DNA of 21,826 nucleotides from a virus: positions 1 through 21,826 of IMG/VR virus record IMGVR_UViG_3300032334_001972; one strand, given 5' to 3'. Shown piece after piece: positions 13,699 through 20,171 of this stretch; positions within the stretch are counted from its first letter, which is position 1, and every line of letters starts with the position of its first letter. The position numbers and the translations under genes were made by a program. The notes beneath the pieces were generated by a model that was not told where the DNA came from, made no database searches, and was given only the letters and a program-made list of their open reading frames with translations.

Positions 13699-15033
13699 CT
13701 ACTTTTTTTTCCTATTCTTATTTATGAAATTCTTTATATGAGATATTCCCATCACTTTCATAACATTTTTTCTATACCCATCTGTACCAACTAACGTATT
13801 TGGTTTATTCGGTAGTCTCATAATTCTGGACATACTTTTTTCATTATAAGATTCTGAAACGTCCTTTATCCAAGATTTAAACATCATTCCATTTTCAGTC
13901 ACACAAATTAAATAGTTTGTTCCCCTACGAATAATTTTACCAACCATTCCAGTATTAATATTTTCAACTATTTCTCCAATATTAAATATATTTTTTTTGA
14001 TATAGTTTTCTCTCAAAGATTGAACATCAAACTTTGGGGCAATCTCCCAAATATTGTACCCTTCCTGTTGTATATCCAAAATTTCCATTCCTTGACGTAC
14101 CATATCAAATAATTGAATTACTTCTTTATTTGACATTTCTGTAGGAAGTCCTTGACGGAAAGTAATAAGATCACCTTCTGCTGCTGCCAATCTTAGTCTT
14201 GATGCAGATATTGCTTCAAGACCATCTCCATCAGGATCTCTTTCTCCAGCAGAAATAACTTGAATATTATCAAATTGGTATAATTGTCCATTATAGTTAT
14301 TGGAAATTTTTTCAAATTCCTTAACTCTATCTGAACCAGAAACAATTATAATATCTGCATATCCATCATTGTATGCCTTTTTCAATACATCAAAAATAGT
14401 AATAAAATTTGGATCATTTACTATTCTTTCACTATGATCTGGAAAAATTTTTCTCATTATTGAGATTTTTGTGTCAGGATCTAATGGATTTTTCTTTTTA
14501 TCTTGACTACGCGAAGGAACAATTATGTAATCTCCACCACTTTCCATTGCGGTATCATATGCAACATCCATCAACTGTTGATGCCCAATAGTAGGAGGAT
14601 TAAAACGCCCAAAAACAACCACCAAAGTTCCTTTGGTTTTTTCAACTGGTTGAGGAACAAATTCTGGAGTTTGAATCTGATTTTCTACATTTGGATCAAC
14701 TACTGTCTGATCTAGTGGCACTTGATCAATTGCTACCTGGTCCATAGGTACTTGATCTGTAGGAGGTGCGATGGGTTGTTGTGCAGGTACTAGTTGTGGA
14801 TCCACATAACCTTTAGAAGCAATTTCCTTTTCTCTTGGAGTTTGTTTTGGATCCTTCCCAGGAATTCGCTGCCTCTTATTATAAAATTGTAGTTTTCCGT
14901 TCACGGTTTTTGCTTCAAATTCGCCGGTAGCCCTATTATACCATCCCCCATGCCCATCTGGGGCAAGTGCCAAGCGTTTTGCTTGATCGGATGCGGCAGT
15001 TGCTTCCTTTAGAAATGTAAAATAATTTTTCAT
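13699..15033 (-). CDS. Cytidylyltransferase-fold (NMNAT-like) protein with capsid-targeting-like N-terminus (444 aa)
   Basis: Residues 1-11 (MKNYFTFLKE|A) match the T4 internal-protein targeting peptide and L-x-E cleavage rule. Residues 22-60 are a small module (GGWYNRATGEFEAKT) that I associate with cyanophage virion proteins. Residues 93-112 contain a DQVPx-type pentapeptide repeat in a Pro-rich linker. Residues 136-295 are a nucleotidyltransferase domain with GRFNPPTIGH (142-151, the T/HxGH motif) and ISASRLR (275-281, the ISxSxxR-like motif). A C-terminal part near 345-390 looks SH3/KOW-like, and the tail is basic. The family joins nucleotides to phosphorylated substrates (NMN, phosphopantetheine, choline phosphate); the substrate here is unknown. 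The start codon overlaps the upstream stop (TAATG). The likely-active domain behind a head-targeting leader is unusual. Confidence 0.85.
   Translation of the reverse strand: MKNYFTFLKEATAASDQAKRLALAPDGHGGWYNRATGEFEAKTVNGKLQFYNKRQRIPGKDPKQTPREKEIASKGYVDPQLVPAQQPIAPPTDQVPMDQVAIDQVPLDQTVVDPNVENQIQTPEFVPQPVEKTKGTLVVVFGRFNPPTIGHQQLMDVAYDTAMESGGDYIIVPSRSQDKKKNPLDPDTKISIMRKIFPDHSERIVNDPNFITIFDVLKKAYNDGYADIIIVSGSDRVKEFEKISNNYNGQLYQFDNIQVISAGERDPDGDGLEAISASRLRLAAAEGDLITFRQGLPTEMSNKEVIQLFDMVRQGMEILDIQQEGYNIWEIAPKFDVQSLRENYIKKNIFNIGEIVENINTGMVGKIIRRGTNYLICVTENGMMFKSWIKDVSESYNEKSMSRIMRLPNKPNTLVGTDGYRKNVMKVMGISHIKNFINKNRKKK
13719..13726 (-). promoter_or_regulatory. Late promoter (CATAAATA) for the 584-aa gene
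   Basis: CATAAATA on the minus strand is one base from consensus. It lies 36 bases before the ATG at 13682, inside the last codons of the 444-aa gene. Confidence 0.55.
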
Positions 15034-15308
15034 TATCTATTTGATATTTTACTTAAAATATTTAAAGTTATCATTTTTTTATTTTTGATAATATATTCTA
15101 ATATATTTGCTCTGATCATTATATATTTATTCTTTACTACAGTTGATCCAATATTTTTTAATTTACCATCAAAAATAAAATAAAAATATGCCAAAAAATC
15201 TTCAAATATTTTTTCCTTAGACTGAAATTTAGTATTATAAAATTTTAAAAATTCTCCTAAAAGATTATTAATTACATCTTTTTCAGAATTATTCCCAAGT
15301 ATATTCAT
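15033..15308 (-). CDS. AT-rich protein of unknown function (91 aa)
   Basis: The frame from the ATG at 15308 encodes 91 residues, starting MNILGNNSEKDVINNLLGEF and ending ILSKISNR. It is rich in Ile, Asn, Lys and Phe and predicted helical, with no signal peptide or clear membrane span. The frame is open further upstream, but those codons lie in the tRNA-Leu gene, so the ATG after the tRNA is the better start. The stop overlaps the start of the nucleotidyltransferase gene (TAATG). Its composition is visibly more AT-rich than the replication genes, which suggests recent acquisition. The family is not recognised. Confidence 0.7.
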   Translation of the reverse strand: MNILGNNSEKDVINNLLGEFLKFYNTKFQSKEKIFEDFLAYFYFIFDGKLKNIGSTVVKNKYIMIRANILEYIIKNKKMITLNILSKISNR

Positions 15309-15325
15309 GTTTTTAAAATATTTAG

Positions 15326-15405
15326 TGCCCAAAAGAGGACTCGAACCTCCACGCCGAAGCACATGATCCTAAGTCATGCGTGTATACCAGTTTCACCATT
15401 TGGGC
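15326..15405 (-). tRNA. tRNA-Leu (anticodon UAG)
   Basis: On the minus strand an 80-base cloverleaf has a 7-bp acceptor (GCCCAAA with TTTGGGC), A discriminator, anticodon stem CATGA/TCATG and loop CTTAGGA giving anticodon UAG. The extended variable arm expected for a class II leucine tRNA is present, and the T-loop is TTCGAGT. No CCA is encoded, so it must be added by the host. It reads CUA (and possibly other CUN) codons. Confidence 0.95.
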
Positions 15406-15409
15406 AAAG

Positions 15410-15482
15410 TGGAGAATAGGAGACTCGAACTCCTGACATCAGCCTTGCAAAGACCGCGCTCTACCAACTGAGCTAATTCCCC
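15410..15482 (-). tRNA. tRNA-Ala (anticodon UGC)
   Basis: On the minus strand a 73-base cloverleaf has acceptor GGGGAAT with ATTCTCC including the G3-U70 wobble pair that marks alanine tRNAs, A discriminator, D-arm GCTCAGTTGGTAGAGC and loop TTTGCAA giving anticodon UGC. No CCA is encoded. Only 4 bases separate it from tRNA-Leu, so they are probably processed from one transcript. It reads GCA (and other GCN) codons. Confidence 0.95.
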
Positions 15483-15487
15483 AAGAA

Positions 15488-15503
15488 GACCCCCTAAAGG
15501 GTC
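15488..15503 (-). other. Small hairpin upstream of the tRNA pair
   Basis: A 5-bp stem (GACCC with GGGTC, plus-strand reading) lies between the 60-aa gene and tRNA-Ala. It lacks a following T-run, so it is a weak terminator candidate. It might help tRNA 5' processing or stabilise the upstream mRNA end. Confidence 0.35.
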
Positions 15504-15506
15504 ATT

Positions 15507-15514
15507 TATTTATT
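15507..15514 (-). promoter_or_regulatory. Possible late promoter (AATAAATA) before the tRNAs
   Basis: AATAAATA overlaps the stop codon of the 60-aa gene and lies 24 bases upstream of tRNA-Ala. It could give late transcription of the tRNAs and the genes below. A chance match in AT-rich DNA is possible. Confidence 0.35.
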
Positions 15515-15692
15515 CTAGAGCAGCACCAATCTTTTCATCAAGATCCACGATCACATTACGAATATCAGTAATACGAGGAGGAACAGAATCCCCATTATAA
15601 GTATAACCCTTTTGTGCATCAAACAGAATTTGACGAACTGCAGCGGCAGAACGAACATCCATCTTAATATTTACTTGCTTTTCTTTAGTCAT
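15510..15692 (-). CDS. Small conserved phage protein after mazG (60 aa)
   Basis: This is a 60-residue soluble protein starting MTKEKQVNIKMDVRSAAAVR and ending VIVDLDEKIGAALE, mixed helix and strand. The start overlaps the mazG stop codon (ATGA), so translation is probably coupled. I recall similar short ORFs next to cyanophage replication genes without assigned function. No motif allows a firmer call. Confidence 0.72.
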   Translation of the reverse strand: MTKEKQVNIKMDVRSAAAVRQILFDAQKGYTYNGDSVPPRITDIRNVIVDLDEKIGAALE

Positions 15693-16096
15693 AGGTCTCC
15701 CTCCACACGATTTTCAGAACGATAAACATCAAATGTACCTTCAGGATATCTAGCACTCAATTTTTCATAGTTCATTTGAAGAATCTCATCAAAATTGGTA
15801 TTCAAAGACATACATGCTTGTGCAAGGTACCAGCACAGATCTCCAAGTTCACGCTTCATATGAAAAACATTCTCTTCAGTATAAGGTTTTCCTTGAAGGA
15901 AAATCTTTTTGACTACTTCGGTAAATTCACCTGCTTCGGCACTCATACCAAATGCGGCAGTCATCAGACGAGAAACATCGGCACCTTGTCCTTCCAGTTC
16001 ATTCAAACGCTCAACAAGTTTTGAATATTCACTACTTGCTGGACTAGTAGTTTGACGAACAAACTCAATATATTTGTTAGAATCTATAGTTGTCAT
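15689..16096 (-). CDS. mazG: MazG-like nucleoside triphosphate pyrophosphohydrolase
   Basis: This is a phage MazG (135 aa), an all-alpha NTP pyrophosphohydrolase that converts (d)NTP to (d)NMP and pyrophosphate using Mg2+. The metal-binding set is visible: E54-A-G-E57 (SAEAGEF) and E83-L-G-D86 (KRELGDLCWYLAQ). The tail NYEKLSARYP is typical of the family. MazG is widespread in cyanomyoviruses. It was first linked to ppGpp control, but later biochemistry on a cyanophage enzyme favoured nucleotides such as dGTP/dCTP over ppGpp (recalled, not shown here). It lies two bases after gp41 and overlaps the 60-aa gene, within the replication operon. Confidence 0.93.
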   Translation of the reverse strand: MTTIDSNKYIEFVRQTTSPASSEYSKLVERLNELEGQGADVSRLMTAAFGMSAEAGEFTEVVKKIFLQGKPYTEENVFHMKRELGDLCWYLAQACMSLNTNFDEILQMNYEKLSARYPEGTFDVYRSENRVEGDL

Positions 16097-16098
16097 AT

Positions 16099-17475
16099 TT
16101 AAAATTTAAATCCTTCGAACGATTTTTTAGGTTTGTTTTCTTCATAAGTATACTCTTCTTCTTGTCCACTGTCAAGTATGTCTTTTTGTGCGGATTGCTC
16201 CACATCATAAAGTCTCATCTTGGCACGATCAATACCAACAACAAAACGCTTAAAGATTGTTGGGTCATTATAACGGTTCTTCAGTTGTTTTACAAGAATT
16301 TGTCCCAACCCCTCCAACTCTTCAGTACTAATAAGGGCAAACATAAGATCAGCAGTAGCAGGGAGACCAAAGGACTCACTAGTATCAGTAAGTTCAACAT
16401 CAGAGTTCCCATAACCACTGCGGGTAGTCTGGGTAGCAGAGACAATGGGAACATTGAATTCCACTGCCAGACCGCGAAGTTCCTCTGCAATTGACTTAAT
16501 ATACGAATAAGAATTGACAGAACTATTTGCTTTATGCCTAGAGGAAGCACAAATATTAAGGTAATCGATGAAAATAATATCAGGTCTAAATGACTTCTTA
16601 AGAGCAAGTTCATTGAGAAGCGCCTTAAAATGACCGGAGTGTGCCGAAGCAGTTGGATACTCTTTAATTATAAGAGTTCCTTGGGTTTTTTTTGATAAAC
16701 TTGTTACCTTTGTCTCAAATGTTGAACGTGGAAGATCAACCAGTTGCTGAATCGGGACATTGAGAAGGTTTGCATCAATTCTTTCTGCAATTCGCTCTTC
16801 CGCCATTTCAAGAGTGATGTAGAGAACGTTCCTACCCTGTAACAACGCGGAACTAGCAACATGGCACATGAACAACGATTTCCCAACACCCGTTCCAGCG
16901 AGAGCAATATTGAGAGTCTTGTTAGGTAAACCACCTTTCGTGATTTTGTTGAAATATTCCAAGTCAAACTCAATTTTATCTTCTTTACGGTGGTAAAATT
17001 CATAACGCTCCTCATAATTCTGAAGATAATCGTGTCCAATATTATTATCAAATGATACTGCTAGAGCATCAGAAAGAATACTCGGAATTGCATCACGATT
17101 TTTCTTCCCATCATTACCATCGGCAATATGAATAGATTCCATAAGTGCTAGGTAAATAGCACGATCACGACACCACTTTTCTGTGGTATCTAATAACCAT
17201 TGCTTCTCCACTACAGAATTATTCAGGCTTTCACACACCTCACGAATATCTTTAACATCCGTTTCAGTTAAATCAGTCCGATTCTCAATCTCAATACCAA
17301 GTGCTTCTTTGGTGATTGCAGAATTATACTTTACAATAAACTGAACGATTTCCTCAAAGACTACTTTTTCAGATCTTTGCTCAAAATATTCTGGTTGTAT
17401 GAAGGGTATAACTTTTCTAGAATAATCTTCATTATATACAAGATTTCGGAGAATCGTAAGTTCAAGTCGTTCCAT
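16099..17475 (-). CDS. 41: T4 gp41-type replicative DNA helicase
   Basis: This is a DnaB-family hexameric 5'-3' helicase of the phage replisome (458 aa), partner of the gp61 primase. The N-terminal helical domain spans about 1-150. The RecA-like core has Walker A GTGVGKS (194-200), the TLEMAEERIAERIDA helix (221-235) and Walker B IIFIDYL (300-306). ATQTTR (about 345) and the loop DTSESFGLPATADL are also visible. The C-terminus is acidic then basic (KPKKSFEGFKF), possibly a docking tail. Its start overlaps the glycosyltransferase stop (TAATG). Length and motifs are normal for the family. Confidence 0.95.
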   Translation of the reverse strand: MERLELTILRNLVYNEDYSRKVIPFIQPEYFEQRSEKVVFEEIVQFIVKYNSAITKEALGIEIENRTDLTETDVKDIREVCESLNNSVVEKQWLLDTTEKWCRDRAIYLALMESIHIADGNDGKKNRDAIPSILSDALAVSFDNNIGHDYLQNYEERYEFYHRKEDKIEFDLEYFNKITKGGLPNKTLNIALAGTGVGKSLFMCHVASSALLQGRNVLYITLEMAEERIAERIDANLLNVPIQQLVDLPRSTFETKVTSLSKKTQGTLIIKEYPTASAHSGHFKALLNELALKKSFRPDIIFIDYLNICASSRHKANSSVNSYSYIKSIAEELRGLAVEFNVPIVSATQTTRSGYGNSDVELTDTSESFGLPATADLMFALISTEELEGLGQILVKQLKNRYNDPTIFKRFVVGIDRAKMRLYDVEQSAQKDILDSGQEEEYTYEENKPKKSFEGFKF

Positions 17476-18347
17476 TAAGGTAAAAGAAATTGTTTTACTC
17501 TGGGCAATTCAAAAATTATTTGGGGAAGATTTTCAATTGGATATTTTCTCAATACATAATTTTCATTACTGAAATATATTGATTCTGGACTAATTGCACC
17601 TTCTTTCGGTTCATAATATTTCATAGATTCTACCAAATTATTCGAATAATGGCAAAAAGATTTTGCTTTTATTATTCTATTAACTGTATCACCCATCCAA
17701 GTAAAATGCCATCCAAGATCCGTAAGAACTTGATTGTTTTGTGTGGCATAAGTAACTCCAAATGGAAGATTATATTCTGCTCTAATTTGAGTGGGAAAAC
17801 ACTTTTGTAAATGATGCTTTAAGCACATATACATTGATTTGTTCCAAGGTTTTTCAACAGAACTGTTGGAATAATATGTCCTTAAATCCGCTCTTCCTTC
17901 CAAAAGAATCAACGGAACTTTTATAACAGAATTATACTGATATTTTAAAATATCACTTAAAAATTCTATATTAATTGGATTTATTATTTCATCACAATCC
18001 GATACAATGAATACATCATTATCATCAAAATTATCTAAAACTGATAAAATTCCATCTCTTTGTAAACGTTCTCTGCTCCCCAATATGGCATCACTATTCC
18101 ATAATTTATCATATTCATCAGAGATTGGCAAGTTTTCGTCAGATAAATCAAGTTCAATAACTTCAATTTTGTCTGATACTAATCCAAGATCTGAAATAGT
18201 TTGTTTGCATGTAAAAGGTTTTTGAATACCACTATGAGTATAATTTGCATCAAAAATTAAAAATTTATCGACATAATCATTTAAAATATTAATTCTTAAT
18301 TCCAAAATTTCCTTTTCATTAAAATATGGAAAACAATCAATTACCAT
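17475..18347 (-). CDS. Family 17-like glycosyltransferase
   Basis: Start at the ATG 18347 (290 aa), chosen over an upstream TTG at 18368 because AGAGG precedes it and it begins directly with the family motif. Residues 1-20 ([17 protein letters not shown]), about 34-43 ([11 protein letters not shown]), D117-C-D-E120 (the metal/sugar-nucleotide acidic cluster) and GWHFTWMG (212-219) match the GT17 layout, whose known members add beta-1,4-GlcNAc. The acceptor here is unknown; host surface glycan, phage protein or DNA are all possible. It sits between uvsX and gp41, overlapping uvsX by 11 bases and gp41 by one. It looks more AT-rich than both neighbours, suggesting an acquired cargo gene. Confidence 0.85.
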   Translation of the reverse strand: MVIDCFPYFNEKEILELRINILNDYVDKFLIFDANYTHSGIQKPFTCKQTISDLGLVSDKIEVIELDLSDENLPISDEYDKLWNSDAILGSRERLQRDGILSVLDNFDDNDVFIVSDCDEIINPINIEFLSDILKYQYNSVIKVPLILLEGRADLRTYYSNSSVEKPWNKSMYMCLKHHLQKCFPTQIRAEYNLPFGVTYATQNNQVLTDLGWHFTWMGDTVNRIIKAKSFCHYSNNLVESMKYYEPKEGAISPESIYFSNENYVLRKYPIENLPQIIFELPRVKQFLLP

Positions 18348-19341
18348 AACTAAATTGACCTCTAGCAATCACATCAAGTTTTTGCATTACTTCTTCGGTG
18401 AAGTATTCTTCAGGATTTGCTAAAATCTGTTTCGCATAAATCTTTTTACCATCCATCTCATAACGTCCTGCGACGTTTTTCCACATTCCACCAAGTTCAC
18501 CCAATTCAAGCAAACCATAATACCTATCAAGACCACGCTCATCATAATAAAGACGAACTTCAACATCTTGATTCTCTTTACTTAAACGCGACTTAGCAGT
18601 CTTTGCCTTGATAATGTTTCCGATGACTTCTGTTCCATCCTTTTCCTTTTTCTTCGATAGATGAATAATGGTAGAAGCAGCGTACTTAAGACCACTACCA
18701 CCTCCCATCTCTTTAGTAGGAACATAAGCACCAATAACATCGTAGGTATGATTTGTTACAATCATTGGAATGTTTGCTTGACCCAGTTTCAAAGTGAGCA
18801 TACGGAATGCACCTTTAATGAGTTGAGATTTGGTCATATCTCTAGTTTCTTTATCATTCAAGGCATCATTAATCTCTTTACTTGTAGAAAGCATTCCCAA
18901 AGAGTCTAGCACAAACATACAAGGACTGCGTTCTCCTTCTGGTTTCTTCAGATAAAGATCAACTGCTTTCAGTGCCTTACCACGAAATTCTTCAACTGTA
19001 ACAACATTAACAACAACAAGACGTGATGTGTCAATTCCACGAGATTCTAAAAGTGATTTAGTGATAGCAGCCTCAGTGTCAAAATAGAGACAGTAACCAT
19101 TGGGATTAGTATCAAGAAAGTTCTTAACCACGGCGAGAGAGAAAAAAGTCTTTCCAGTAGAAGACTCTCCAGCAATAGCAGTAATCTTATTACCAGATAC
19201 ACCACCAAATATACTACCTGAAACCAATGCATTAAAGATGTATGAACCCGTATCAACATAAGTTTCAGTCTCATCAATATCTGAGGCAAGTTGTGTATAC
19301 TCACCACCAATTTCTTTTACAATATCTTTAAGAAAGTCCAT
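18337..19341 (-). CDS. uvsX: UvsX recombinase (RecA/Rad51-like)
   Basis: This is the phage strand-exchange protein that coats ssDNA and drives recombination-dependent replication and repair (334 aa). The start is the ATG at 19341 ([15 protein letters not shown]), one base after the stop of the upstream gene; an in-frame TTG at 19356 is less likely. Walker A GESSTGKT is at 58-65 and Walker B MFVLDSLG at about 142-149. [21 protein letters not shown] is the DNA-binding loop region. The length is slightly below T4 UvsX (about 390 aa), as is usual for cyanophages. The last codons overlap the glycosyltransferase start. Confidence 0.95.
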   Translation of the reverse strand: MDFLKDIVKEIGGEYTQLASDIDETETYVDTGSYIFNALVSGSIFGGVSGNKITAIAGESSTGKTFFSLAVVKNFLDTNPNGYCLYFDTEAAITKSLLESRGIDTSRLVVVNVVTVEEFRGKALKAVDLYLKKPEGERSPCMFVLDSLGMLSTSKEINDALNDKETRDMTKSQLIKGAFRMLTLKLGQANIPMIVTNHTYDVIGAYVPTKEMGGGSGLKYAASTIIHLSKKKEKDGTEVIGNIIKAKTAKSRLSKENQDVEVRLYYDERGLDRYYGLLELGELGGMWKNVAGRYEMDGKKIYAKQILANPEEYFTEEVMQKLDVIARGQFSYGN

Positions 19342-19342
19342 A

Positions 19343-19882
19343 TCAACCAATGTCAATTTTCCAGTTTTTTACATCCGTATCACCTTGTCTGGTAATATTG
19401 AGAGAAGTTCCATCATCAAAGGCATCTAAAACTCCAACTCCAGTATTCTCATCAAGTGATTTTTCAAAATAATACCAACTATCATCGCTCCTCTGAATAG
19501 AGAACCAAGGGCATCCTACAGTAGGATTGGTAAAGCAAAAAAGAAGTGCCTTTCCCACATTGTCCCCCTTACTGGTAACTCTCTGAATACGGACATAAAC
19601 GTCCATATCATTTACCCAATTGCTAATGCCATCGACAATATCAGCAACAATATCCGTACTAATTCCACCAACAGTAGTGGAACCAGAAACCTCTGGATAT
19701 GGACTCATAATATTGGTGTTTTTATCAATATAAACAGTTGTCTTTGCTTCGGGCGAAGGTGTTGCCATCTTAATTTGATAAAAGATATCATCTCCCCACC
19801 CATCACTATTCCTGACCATTACGTCAGTATCTTTTCTCATCCAAGCAGTTAATCTATTAAAAATAGATGATAAAAATTTCAT
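19343..19882 (-). CDS. Protein of unknown function between gp43 and uvsX (179 aa)
   Basis: The first 20 residues ([20 protein letters not shown]) form an amphipathic basic helix. The rest is a soluble alpha/beta protein with many aromatic and acidic residues ([46 protein letters not shown]). No membrane span or catalytic motif is recognised. AAGGAG lies 7 bases before the ATG, the clearest ribosome site in this operon. The start overlaps the previous stop (ATGA) and uvsX begins one base after its stop, so it is co-translated with replication genes. A role linked to replication is inferred from position only. Confidence 0.75.
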   Translation of the reverse strand: MKFLSSIFNRLTAWMRKDTDVMVRNSDGWGDDIFYQIKMATPSPEAKTTVYIDKNTNIMSPYPEVSGSTTVGGISTDIVADIVDGISNWVNDMDVYVRIQRVTSKGDNVGKALLFCFTNPTVGCPWFSIQRSDDSWYYFEKSLDENTGVGVLDAFDDGTSLNITRQGDTDVKNWKIDIG

Positions 19883-20010
19883 TTGTTTTTCTCCTTATTA
19901 AGAATGTTCATTTTGTATGACCAAAGCTTAGCATGTAGAGCAGGATGAGGTCCTTTTAAAGTTGTAATAATTATTTCCAACTCCTTTTTATTAATTGGAA
20001 TTTTCATCAT
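19879..20010 (-). CDS. Tiny protein (43 aa), paralog of the 54-aa gene upstream
   Basis: A short frame from the ATG at 20010 (ATGATG, second start at 20007) encodes MMKIPINKKELEIIITTLKG followed by PHPALHAKLW and a basic tail. It aligns with the 54-aa protein just upstream over x-P-I-x-x-K-E-L-(D/E)-x-I-(V/I) and A-L-x-x-K-L, so the pair looks like a tandem duplication. Both ends are coupled by ATGA overlaps, to the 54-aa gene and the 179-aa gene. A ribosome-like AAGGAG inside its 3' end serves the next gene. The function is unknown. Confidence 0.65.
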   Translation of the reverse strand: MMKIPINKKELEIIITTLKGPHPALHAKLWSYKMNILNKEKNK

Positions 20011-20171
20011 GCTACTATTCCATATTCTTCACGAAGTATTTTTTTATAGGGAAGACCTTGTTCTCGGAGTTCTTTAACCAATTTAAGTTTATGGTAAAGA
20101 GCACCATCACCACCAAATCCAAGTGCTTTCACAATTGTATCTAGTTCTTTATCACTAATAGGTAAATCCAT
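20007..20171 (-). CDS. Tiny protein after DNA polymerase (54 aa)
   Basis: The frame from the ATG at 20171 to a TGA at 20007-20009 encodes MDLPISDKELDTIVKALGFG followed by GDGALYHKLKLVKELREQGLP and YKKILREEYGIVA. It is a helical, charged mini-protein. The start overlaps the polymerase stop (TAATG) and the stop overlaps the next ORF (ATGA). This seamless coupling and the similarity to the following 43-aa protein argue that both are translated. By position the role could be replisome-related; no family is recognised. Confidence 0.68.
   Translation of the reverse strand: MDLPISDKELDTIVKALGFGGDGALYHKLKLVKELREQGLPYKKILREEYGIVA

Noticed and set aside
15309-15362. Upstream extension of the 91-aa gene (extra 18 residues)
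   Set aside because: Those codons are the 3' half of tRNA-Leu, so the ATG at 15308 after the tRNA is preferred.
18348-18368. TTG start for the glycosyltransferase
   Set aside because: It is a rare start codon deep inside uvsX. The ATG at 18347 has a purine-rich AGAGG and starts at the family motif.
19342-19356. TTG start for uvsX
   Set aside because: The ATG at 19341 follows the previous stop by one base and gives the usual MDFLK start.
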